From Prosapia bicincta (taxonomy: Eukaryota > Arthropoda > Insecta > Hemiptera > Cercopidae), in contig JBAIZL010000001.1 of assembly GCA_036971475.1 (NCBI GenBank), positions 212,326,575 to 212,390,574 of the forward strand: a DNA stretch of 64,000 bases, read 5' to 3'. Positions within the stretch are counted from its first letter, which is position 1; each line of letters starts with the position of its first letter. The notes below the pieces were generated by a model. It searched no databases. It had not been told where the DNA came from and was given only the letters and a program-made list of their open reading frames with translations. Positions 21,929 through 33,351 of the stretch are shown here, piece by piece. The position numbers were made by a program, and so were the translations under genes.

Positions 21929-24900
21929 CAGCTGTGTGTGTCCCAAAGTATGACAGGCCCTAACAAGTGGTTTAGAAAAACCTGTCCTTGTCACTCATCA
22001 CGTTCAACAGCTGTGTGTGTCCCAAAGTATGACAGGCCCTAACAAGTGGTTTAGAAACACCTGTCCTTGTCACTCATCACGTCCAACAGCTGTGCGTGTC
22101 CCTAAGTATGACAGGCCCTAACAGGTGGTTTAGAAACACCTGTCCCTGTCACTCATCACGTCCAACAGCTGCGTGTGTCCCAAAGTATGACAGGCAATAA
22201 CAAGTTGTTTAGAAACACCTGTCCTTGTCACTCATCACGTCCAACAGCCGGATCCGTTTCCAAGGAGACAGCTACACTCAGCTCTCACGTCCAACAGCAG
22301 TGTGTGTCCCAAAGTATGACAGGCCGTAACAAGTGGTTTAGAAACGCCTGTCCTTGTCACTAATCACGTCCAATAGCTGGATCCATTTCCAAGGAGACAG
22401 CTACACTCAGCTCTCACGTCCAATAGCTGTGTGTGTCCCAAAGTATGACAGGCCCTAACAAGTTGTTTAGAAACACCTGTCCTTGTCACTAATCACGTCC
22501 AATGGCTGGATCCATTTCCAAGGAGACAGCTACACTCAGCTCTCACGTCCAATAGCTGTGTGTGTCCCAAAGTATGACAGGCCCTAACAAGTTGTTTAGA
22601 AACACCTGTCCTTGTCACTAATCACGTCCAATAGCTGGATCCATTTCCAAGGAGACAGCTACACTCAGCTCTCACGTCCAATAGCTGTGTGTGTCCCAAA
22701 GTATGACAGGCCCTAACAAGTTGTTTAGAAACACCTGTCCTTGTCACTCATCACGTCCAACAGCTGTGTGTCCCTAAGTATGACAGGCCCTAACAAGTGG
22801 TTTAGAAACACCTGTCCCTGTCACTCATCACGTCCAACAGCTGCGTGTGTCCCAAAGTATGACAGGCAATAACAAGTTGTTTAGAAACACCTGTCCTTGT
22901 CACTCATCACGTCCAACAGCCGGATCCGTTTCCAAGGAGACAGCTACACTCAGCTCTCACGTCCAACAGCTGTGTGTGTCCCAAAGTATGACAGGCCGTA
23001 ACAAGTGGTTTAGAAACGCCTGTCCTTGTCACTAATCACGTCCAATAGCTGGATCCATTTCCAAGGAGACAGCTACACTCAGCTCTCACGTCCAATAGCT
23101 GTGTGTGTCCCAAAGTATGACAGGCCCTAACAAGTTGTTTAGAAACACCTGTCCTTGTCACTAATCACGTCCAATAGCTGGATCCATTTCCAAGGAGACA
23201 GCTACACTCAGCTCTCACGTCCAATAGCTGTGTGTGTCCCAAAGTATGACAGGCCCTAACAAGTTGTTTAGAAACACCTGTCCTTGTCACTCATCACGTC
23301 CAACAGCTGTGTGTCCCTAAGTATGACAGGCCCTAACAAGTGGTTTAGAAACACCTGACCTTGTCACTCATCACGTGCAACACCTGTGTGTCCCTAAGTA
23401 TGACAGGCCCTAACAAGTGGTTTAGAAACACCTGACCTTGTCACTCATCACGTGCAACAGCTGTGTGTCCCTAAGTATGACAGGCCCTAACAAGTGGTTT
23501 AGAAACACCTGACCTTGTCACTCATCACGTGCAACAGCTGTGTGTGTCCCAAAGTATGACAGACCCTAACAAGTGGATTAGAAACACCAGACCTTGTCAC
23601 TCATCACGTCCAACAGCTGTGTGTCCCTAAGTATGACAGGCCCTAACAAGTGGTTTAGAAACACCTGACCTTGTCACTCATCACGTCCAACAGCCGGATC
23701 CGTTTCCAAGGATACAGCTACACTCAGCTCTCACGTCCAACAGCTGTGTGTGTCCCAAAGTATGACAGGCCCTAACAAGTGGTTTAGAAACACCTGTCCT
23801 TGTCACTCATCACGTCCAACAGCTGTGCGTGTCCCTAAGTATGACAGGCCCTAACAGGTGGTTTAGAAACACCTGTCCCTGTCACTCATCACGTCCAACA
23901 GCTGCGTGTGTCCCAAAGTATGACAGGCAATAACAAGTTGTTTAGAAACACCTGTCCTTGTCACTCATCACGTCCAACAGCCAGATCCGTTTCCAAGGAG
24001 ACAGCTACACTCAGCTCTCACGTCCAACAGCTGTGTGTGTCCCAAAGTATGACAGGCCGTAACAAGTGGTTTAGAAACGCCTGTCCTTGTCACTAATCAC
24101 GTCCAATAGCTGGATCCATTTCCAAGGAGACAGCTACACTCAGCTCTCACGTCCAATAGCTGTGTGTGTCCCAAAGTATGACAGGCCCTAACAAGTTGTT
24201 TAGAAACACCTGTCCTTGTCACTCATCACGTCCAACAGCTGTGTGTCCCTAAGTATGACAGGCCCTAACAAGTGGTTTAGAAACACCTGACCTTGTCACT
24301 CATCACGTGCAACACCTGTGTGTCCCTAAGTATGACAGGCCCTAACAAGTGGTTTAGAAACACCTGACCTTGTCACTCATCACGTGCAACAGCTGTGTGT
24401 CCCTAAGTATGACAGGCCCTAACAAGTGGTTTAGAAACACCTGACCTTGTCACTCATCACGTGCAACAGCTGTGTGTGTCCCAAAGTATGACAGACCCTA
24501 ACAAGTGGATTAGAAACACCAGACCTTGTCACTCATCACGTCCAACAGCTGTGTGTCCCTAAGTATGACAGGCCCTAACAAGTGGTTTAGAAACACCTGA
24601 CCTTGTCACTCATCACGTCCAACAGCCGGATCCGTTTCCAAGGATACAGCTACACTCAGCTCTCACGTCCAACAGCTGTGTGTGTCCCAAAGTATGACAG
24701 GCAATAACAAGTTGTTTAGAAACACCTGTCCTTGTCACTCATCACGTCCAACAGCCGGATCCGTTTCCAAAGATACAGCTACATTCAGCTCTCACGTCCA
24801 ACAGCTGTGTGTGTCCCAAAGTATGACAGGCCGTAACAAGTGGTTTAGAAACGCCTGTCCTTGTCACTAATCACGTCCAATAGCTGGATCCATTTCCAAG

Positions 24901-27697
24901 GAGACAGCTACACTCAGCTCTCACGTCCAATAGCTGTGTGTGTCCCAAAGTATGACAGGCCCTAACAAGTTGTTTAGAAACACCTGTCCTTGTCACTCAT
25001 CACGTCCAACAGCTGTGTGTCCCTAAGAATGACAGGCCCTAACAAGTGGTTTAGAAACACCTGACCTTGTCACTCATCACGTGCAACACCTGTGTGTCCC
25101 TAAGTATGACAGGCCCTAACAAGTGGTTTAGAAACACCTGACCTTGTCACTCATCACGTGCAACAGCTGTGTGTCCCTAAGTATGACAGGCCCTAACAAG
25201 TGGTTTAGAAACACCTGACCTTGTCACTCATCACGTGCAACAGCTGTGTGTGTCCCAAAGTATGACAGACCCTAACAAGTGGATTAGAAACACCAGACCT
25301 TGTCACTCATCACGTCCAACAGCTGTGTGTCCCTAAGTATGACAGGCCCTAACAAGTGGTTTAGAAACACCTGACCTTGTCACTCATCACGTCCAACAGC
25401 TGTGTGTCCCTAAGTATGACAGGCCCTAACAAGTTGTTTAGAAACACCTGTCCTTGTCACTCATCACGTCCAACAGCTGTGTGTCCCTAAGTATGACATG
25501 CCCTAACAAGTGGTTTAGAAACACCTGACCTTGTCACTCATCACGTGCAACACCTGTGTGTCCCTAAGTATGACAGGCCCTAACAAGTGGTTTAGAAACA
25601 CCTGACCTTGTCACTCATCACGTGCAACAGCTGTGTGTCCCTAAGTATGACAGGCCCTAACAAGTGGTTTAGAAACACCTGACCTTGTCACTCATCACGT
25701 GCAACACCTGTGTGTCCCTAAGTATGACAGGCCCTAACAAGTGGTTTAGAAACACCTGACCTTGTCACTCATCACGTGCAACAGCTGTGTGACCCTAAGT
25801 ATGACAGGCCCTAACAAGTGGTTTAGAAACACCTGACCTTGTCACTCATCACGTGCAACAGCTGTGTGTCCCTAAGTATGACAGGCCCTAACAAGTGGTT
25901 TAGAAACACCTGACCTTGTCACTCATCACGTGCAACACCTGTGTGTCCCTAAGTATGACAGGCCCTAACAAGTGGTTTAGAAACACCTGACCTTGTCACT
26001 CATCACGTGCAACAGCTGTGTGTCCCTAAGTATGACAGGCCCTAACAAGTTGTTTAGAAACACCTGTCCTTGTCACTCATCACGTCCAACAGCTGTGTGT
26101 CCCTAAGTATGACAGGCCCTAACAAGTGGTTTAGAAACACCTGACCTTGTCACTCATCACGTGCAACACCTGTGTGTCCCTAAGTATGACAGGCCCTAAC
26201 AAGTGGTTTAGAAACACCTGACCTTGTCACTCATCACGTCCAACAGCTGTGTGTCCCTAAGTATGACAGGCCCTAACAAGTTGTTTAGAAACACCTGTCC
26301 TTGTCACTCATCACGTCCAACAGCTGTGTGTCCCTAAGTATGACAGGCCCTAACAAGTGGTTTAGAAACACCTGACCTTGTCACTCATCACGTGCAACAC
26401 CTGTGTGTCCCTAAGTATGACAGGCCCTAACAAGTGGTTTAGAAACACCTGACCTTGTCACTCATCACGTGCAACAGCTGTGTGTGTCCCAAAGTATGAC
26501 AGGCCCTAACAAGTGGTTTAGAAACACCTGTCCTTGTCACTCATCACGTCCAACAGCTGTGTGTCCCTAAGTATGACAGGCCCTAACAAGTGGTTTAGAA
26601 ACACCTGACCTTGTCACTCATCACGTGCAACACCTGTGTGTCCCTAAGTATGACAGGCCCTAACAAGTGGTTTAGAAACACCAGACCTTGTCACTCATCA
26701 CGTCCAACAGCTGCGTGTGTCCCAAAGTATGACAGACCCTAACAAGTGGATTAGAAACACCAGACCTTGTCACTCATCACGTCCAACCCCTGTGTGTGTC
26801 TCATAGTATGACAGGCCCTAACAAGTGGTTTAGAAACACCTGACCTTGTCACTCATCACGTGCAACAGCTGTGTGTGTCCCAAAGTATGACAGGCCCTAA
26901 CAAGTGGTTTAGAAACACCTGTCCTTGTCACTCATCACGTCCAACAGCTGTGTGTCCCTAAGTATGACAGGCCCTAACAAGTGGTTTAGAAACACCTGAC
27001 CTTGTCACTCATCACGTGCAACACCTGTGTGTCCCTAAGTATGACAGGCCCTAACAAGTGGTTTAGAAACACCAGACCTTGTCACTCATCACGTCCAACA
27101 GCGGCGTGTGTCCCAAAGTATGACAGACCCTAACAAGTGGATTAGAAACACCAGACCTTGTCACTCATCACGTCCAACCCCTGTGTGTGTCTCATAGTAT
27201 GACAGGCCCTAACAAGTGGTTTAGAAACACCTGTCCTTGTCACTTATCACGTCCAAAAACCGGATCCGTTACCAAGGAGACAGCTACACTCAGCTCTCAC
27301 GTCCAACGGCTGTGTGTGTCCCAAAGTATGACAGGCCCAACCAAGCGGTTTAGAAACAGCTGCCCTTGTCACTCATCACGTACAACAGCCGGATCCATTT
27401 CCAAGGAGACAGCTACACTCAGCTCTCACGTCCAACAGCTGTGTGTGTCCCAAAGTATGACAGGCTTAACAAGTGGTTTAGAAACAGCTGCCCTTGCAAC
27501 TCATCACGTATAACAGCCAGATCCGTTTCCAAGGAGACAGCTACACGCAGCTCTCACGTCCAACAACTGTGTGTGTCCCAAAGTATAACAGGCCGTACCA
27601 AGTGGTTTGGAAACACCTGTCCTTGTCACTAATCACGTCCAAAAGCCGGATCCGTTTCCAAGGATACAGCTACACTCAGCTCTCACGTCAAACAGCT
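21929..27697 (+). repeat. 77/79-bp satellite array with optional 50-bp modules
   Basis: The basic 79-bp unit contains GTCCCAAAGTATGACAGGCC, then TGGTTTAGAAACACC, then CACTCATCACGTCCAAC. A 77-bp variant lacks one GT and reads GTCCCTAAGTATG. About 70 units are present. In 17 places a 50-bp module with GGATCCRTTTCCAAGGAGAC and CTCAGCTCTCACGTCCAAC is attached, giving a 129-bp composite. Higher-order periods are visible: 672 bp (22175 to 22847), 774 bp (23908 to 24682), a 154-bp dimer alternating CAACACCTG and CAACAGCTG (about 25.5-26.4 kb), and 391 bp (26788 to 27179). Units at the two ends are the most diverged. Open frames of 62-108 codons are repeat by-products. Confidence 0.95.
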
Positions 27698-29950
27698 CGG
27701 GCTACTGCTCACAGTTATACCTTCTGCTACATCCTTCTCGCTCCTCATATTGCCTAGCTAAAGCTGGCATAGTCTCCTCGGGCCACTGCTCACAGTTATA
27801 CCTTCCGCTACATGCTTCCCTTTCCTTATATTGCCTAGCTAAAGCTGGCATATTCTCCTGGGGCCATTGCTGACTGTTATACCTTCCGCTACATGCTACT
27901 CTTTCCTCATAATGATTGGCTAAAGCTGGCGTAGTCTTCTCGGGCTACTGCTCACAGATATACCTTCCGCTACATGCTTCTCGTTGCTCATATTGCCTGG
28001 CTAACGCTGACATAGTCTCCTCGGGCTACTGGTCTCAGTTATACCTTCCGCTACATGCTTCTCTTTCCCTATAATGCCTTGTCAAAATAGGCATAGTCTC
28101 CTCAGGCTACTGCTCACAGTTATACCTTTCGCTACATGCTTCTCTTTCCTTATGATGACTGGCTAAAGCTGGCATAGTCTCATCGGGCCACTGCTCACAG
28201 TTATACCTTCCGCTACATACTTCTCTTTCCTTGTATTGCCTGGCTAAAGCTGGCATAGTCAACTCGGGCCACTGCTCACAGTTATACCTTCCGCTACATG
28301 CTTCTCTTTCCTTGTATTGGATGGCTAAAGCTGGCATAGTCTCCTGGGGCCACTGCTCACAGTTATACCTTCCGCTACATGCTTCTCTTTCCTTGTATTG
28401 CCTGGCTAAAGCTGGCATAGTCTCCTGGGGCCACTGCTCACAGTTATACCTTCCGCTACATGCTTCTCTTTCCTTGTATCGCCTGGCTAAAGCTGGCATA
28501 GTCTCCTGGGGCCACTGCTCACAGTTATACCTTCCGCTACATGCTTCTATTTCCTTGTATTGCCTGGCTAAAGCTGGCAAAGTCTCCTCGGGCCACTGCT
28601 CACAGTTATACCTTCCGCTACATGCTTCTCTTTCCTTGTATTGCCTGGCTAAAGCTGGCATAGTCTCCTCGGGCCACTGCTCACAGTTATACCTTCCGCT
28701 ACATGCTTCTCTTTCCTTGTATTGCCTGGCTAAAGCTGGCATAGTCTCCTGGGGCCACTGCTCACAGTTATACCTTCCGCTACATGCTTCTCTTTCCTTG
28801 TATTGCCTGGCTAAAGCTGACATAGTCTCCTCGGGCTACTGTTCACAGTTATACCTTCTGCTACATGCTTCTCGTTCATCATATTGCCTGGCTAAAGCTT
28901 TCACAATCTTCTCGGGCTACTGCTCACAGTTATACCTTCCGCTACATGCTTCTCTTTCCTTGTATTGCCTGGCTAAAGCTGGCATAGTCTCCTCGGGCCG
29001 CTGCTCTCAGTTATACCTTCCGCTACATGCTTCTCTTTCCTTGTATTGCCTGGCTAAAGCTGGCATAGTCTCCTGGGGCCACTGCTCACAGTTATACCTT
29101 CCGCTACATGCTTCTTTTTCCTTGTATTGCCTGGCTAAAGCTGGCATAGTCTCCTCGGGCCACTGCTCACAGTTATACCTTCCGCTACATGCTTCTCTTT
29201 GCTTATAATGCTTGGCTAAAGCTGGCATAGTCTCCTCGGGCCACTGCTCACAGTTATACCTTCCGCTACATCCTGCTCGTTCCTGATATTGCCTGGCTAA
29301 AGCTGGCAGAGTCTCCTCGGACTACTACACACAGTTTTATCTTCCGCTACATGCTTCTCTTTCCTCATTTTACTTGGCTAAAGCTGGCATAGTCTCATCT
29401 GGCCACTCCTCACAGTTATACCTTCCGCTACATGCTTCTCTTTGCTTATAATGCCAGGCTAAAGCTGGCATAGTCTCCTTGGGCCACTGCTCACAGTTAT
29501 ACCTTCCGCTACATGCTTCTCTTAGCTTATAATGCTTGGCTAAAGCTGGCATAGTCTCCTCGGGCCACTGCTCACAGTTATACCTTCTGCTACATGCTTC
29601 TCTTTCCTTATAATGCCTGGCTAAAGCAGTCATAGTCTCCTGGGGCCACTGCTCAAAGTTATACCTTCCGCTACATGCTTCTCTTTCCTTATAATGACTG
29701 GCTAAAACAGTCATAGTCTCCTGGGGCCACTGCTCAAAGTTATACCTTCCGCTACATGCTTCTCTTTCCTTGTATTGCCTGGCTAAAGCTGGCATAGTCT
29801 CCTCGGGCCACTGCTCACAGTTATACCTTCCGCTACATGCTTCTCTTTCCTTATAATGCCTGGCTAAAGCAGGCATAGTCTCATCGGGCCACTGTTCACA
29901 GTTATACCTTCCCCTACATGCTTCTCATTCCTTATAAGGCCCGGCTAAAG
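27698..29950 (-). repeat. Proximal, more diverged part of the 81-bp array
   Basis: Units here have a CTTTCCTTGTATTGCC variant and a CTCCTGGGGCCACTGC or CTCCTCGGGCCACTGC variant rather than the TTTGCTTATAATGCC / TCATCTGGCCACTCC types that dominate distally. The first five units (to about 28130) carry the most substitutions. This is the edge pattern expected of arrays homogenised by unequal exchange. Confidence 0.75.
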
Positions 29951-29951
29951 C

Positions 29952-32900
29952 TGGAATAGTCTCCTCGGACCACTGCTCACAGTTATACTTTCCGCTATAT
30001 GCTTCTCTTTCCTCATAATGGCTAGATTAAGCTGGCATAGTATCATCGAGCCACTGCTCACAGTTTAACCGTCCGCTACATCCTTCTCTTTTCTTTAATT
30101 GCCTGGCTAAGCTAGCATAGACTCCTCGGGCCAATGCTCACAGTTATACCTTCCGTTACATTCTTCTCATTCCTTATATTGCCTGGCCAGATTTGGCATA
30201 GTCTCCTGGGGCCACTGCTCACAGTTATACCTTCCGCAACATGCTTCTCCTTCCTCATAATGCCTAGGTAAAGCTGGCATAATCTCCTGCGGCCACTGCT
30301 CGAAGTTAAACCTTCCGTTACATGCTTCTCTTTCCTCATAATGCCTAGCTAAAGCTGGCATAGGCTCTTGGGGAAACTCCCCATAGTTATACCTTCCTCT
30401 ACATGCTTCTCTTTCATCATAATGCCTGGCTAAAACTGGCATAGTCTCCTCGGGCCACTCCTCACAGTTATACTTTCCGCTACATGCTTCTCTTTGCTTA
30501 TAATGCCTGGCTAAAGCTGGCATAGTCTCATCTGGCCACTCCTCACAGTTATATCTTGCGCTACATGCTCCTCTTTGCTTCTAATGCTTGGCTAAAGCTG
30601 GCATAGTCTCATCTGGCCACTCCTCACAGTTATACCTTCCTCTACATGCTTCTCTTCGCTTATAATGCCTGGCTAAAGCTGGCATAGTCTCATCTGGCCA
30701 CTCCTCACAGTTATACCTTACGCTAGATGCTTCTCTTTGCTTATAATGCCTAGCTAAAGCTGGCATAGTCTCCTCGGGCCACTGCTCAAAGTTATACCTT
30801 CTGCTACATGCTTCTCTTTGCTTATAATGCCTGGCTAAAGCTGGCATAGTCTCATCTGGCCACTCCTCACAGTTATACCTTACGCTACATGCTTCTCTTT
30901 GCTTATAATGCCTGGCTAAAGCTGGCATAGTCTCCTCGGGCCACTGCTCAAAGTTATACCTTCTGCTACATGCTTCTCTTTGCTTATAATGCCTGGCTAA
31001 AGCTGGCATAGTCTCATCTGGCCACTCCTCACAGTTATACCTTACGCTAGATGCTTCTCTTTGCTTATAATGCCTGGCTAAAGCTGACATAGTCTCCTCG
31101 GGCCACTGCTCAAAGTTATACCTTCTGCTACATGTTTCTCTTTGCTTATAATGCTTGGCTAAAGCTGGCATAGTCTCATCTGGCCACTCCTCACAGTTAT
31201 ATCTTCCGCTACATGCTTCTCTTTGCTTATAATGCCTGGCTAAAGCTGGCTTAGTCTCATCTGGCCACTCCTCACAGTTATACCTTACGCTACATGCTTC
31301 TCTTTGCTAGAAATGCCTGGCTAAAGCTGGCATAGTCTCCTCGGGCCACTGCTCAAAGTTATACCTTCTGCTACATGCTTCTCTTTGCTTATAATGCCTG
31401 GCTAAAGCTGGCATAGTCTCATCTGGCCACTCCTCACAGTTATACCTTACGCTACATGCTTCTCTTTGCTTATAATGCCTGGCTAAAGCTGGCATAGTCT
31501 CCTCGGGCCACTGCTCAAAGTTATACCTTCTGCTACATGCTTCTCTTTGCTTATAATGCCTAGCTAAAGCTGGCATAGTCTCCTCGGGCCACTGCTCAAA
31601 GTTATATCTTCCGCTACATGCTGCTCGTTCCTGATATTGCCTGGCTAAACCTGGCAGAGTCTCCCCGGACTACCACACAAAGTTATATCTTCCGCTACAT
31701 GCTTTTCTTTCCTCATTTTGCTTGGCTACAGCTGGAGTAGTCTGATCTGGCCACTCCTCACAGTTATACCTTCCGCTACATGCTCCTCTTTGCTTATAAT
31801 GCCTGGCTAAAGCAGGCATAGTCTCCTCGGGCCACTGCCCAAAGTTATACCTACGCTACATGCTTCTCTTTGCTTATAATGCCTGGCTAAAGCTGGCATA
31901 GTCTCCTCGGGACACTGCTCACAGTTATACCTTACGCTACATGCTCCTCTTTGCTTATCATGCTTGGCTAAAGCTGGCATAGTCTCATCTGGCCACTCCT
32001 CACAGTTATACCTTCCGCTACATGCTTCTCTTTGGTTATAATGCTTGGCTAAAGCTGGCATAGTATCCTCGGGCCACTGCTCAAAGTTATACCTTCTGCT
32101 ACATGCTTCTCTTTGCTTATAATGCTTGGCTAAAGCTGGCATAGTCTCATCTGGCCACTCCTCACAGTTATATCTTCCGCTACATGCTTCTCTTTGCTTA
32201 TAATGCCTGGCTAAAGCTTGCATAGTCTCATCTGGCCACTCCTCACAGTTATACCTTACGCTACATGCTTCCCTTTGCTTATAATACCTGGCTAAAGCTG
32301 GCATAGTCTCCTCGGGCCACTGCTCAAAGTTATACCTTCTGCTACATGCTTCTCTTTGCTTATAATGCTTGGCTAAAGCTGGCATAGTCTCCCCGGACTA
32401 CTACACACAGTTATATCTTCCGCTACATGCTTTTCTTTCCTCATTTTGCTTGGCTACAGCTGTCATAGTCTCATCTGGCCACTCCTCACAGTTATACCTT
32501 CCGCTGCATGCTCCTCTTTGCTTATAATGCTTGGCTAAAGCTGCCATAGTCTCATCTGGCCACTCCTCACAGTTATACCTTCCGCTACATGCTCCTCTTT
32601 GCTTATAGAGCTTGGCTAAAGCTGGCGTAGTTTCATCTGGCCACTCCTCAAAGTTATACCTTCCGCTACATGCTCCTCTTTGCTAATAATGCTTGGCTAA
32701 AGCTGGCATAGTCTCATCTGGCCACTCCTCACAGTTATACCTTCCGCTACATGCTCCTCTTTTCTTATAATGCTTGGCTAAAGCTGGCATAGTCTCATCT
32801 GGCCACTGCTCAAAGTTATACCTTCCGCTACATGCTGCTCGTTCCTGATATTGCCTGGCTAAAGCTGGCAGAGTCTCCCCGGACTACTACACACAGTTAT

Positions 32901-33351
32901 ATCTTCCGCTACATGCTTTTCCTTCCTCATTTTGCTTGGCTACAGCTGGCATAGTCTCATCTGGCCACTCCTCACAGTTATATATTCCGCTACATGCTTC
33001 TCTTTGCTTATAATGCCTGGCTAAAGCTGGCATAGTCTCATCTGGCCACTCCTCACAGTTATATCTTCCGCTACATGCTCCTCTTTGCTTATAATGCTTG
33101 GCTAAAGCTGGCATAGTCTCATCTGGCCACTCCTCACAGTTATACCTTCCTCTACATGCTTCTCTTTGCCTATAATGCCTGGCTAAAGCTGGCATAGTCT
33201 CCTCGGGCCACTGCTCACAGTTATAGCTTCCGCTACATGCTTCTCTTTGCTTATAATGACTGGCTAAAGCAGGCATAGTCTCCTGGGGCCACTGCTCAAA
33301 GTTAGACCTTCCGCTACATGCTTCTCTTTCCTTGTATTGCCTGGCTAAAGC
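29952..33351 (-). repeat. 81-bp higher-order repeat, marker-block copy 1 (3400 bp)
   Basis: Starts with a diagnostic run of odd units (CTATATGCTTCTCTTTCC, CAGTTTAACCGTCC, CCAATGCTCACAG, CGTTACATTCTTC) that reappears at +3400 and +7526. 3400 is 42 units minus 2 bp. Confidence 0.8.

Noticed and set aside
22175..22363. Recurring 62-codon frames with CPCHSSRPTA as a small cysteine-rich protein family
   Set aside because: Each is one 129-bp satellite composite read in the same phase, with no independent support.
21929..27697. CRISPR array
   Set aside because: Units are contiguous without unique spacers, and the context is eukaryotic-type satellite with no cas genes.
28231..29208. 325-codon plus-strand open frame rich in LYLPLHASLSLYCLAKAG
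   Set aside because: Same satellite read on the other strand. It overlaps minus-strand open frames and has no start or termination context of its own.
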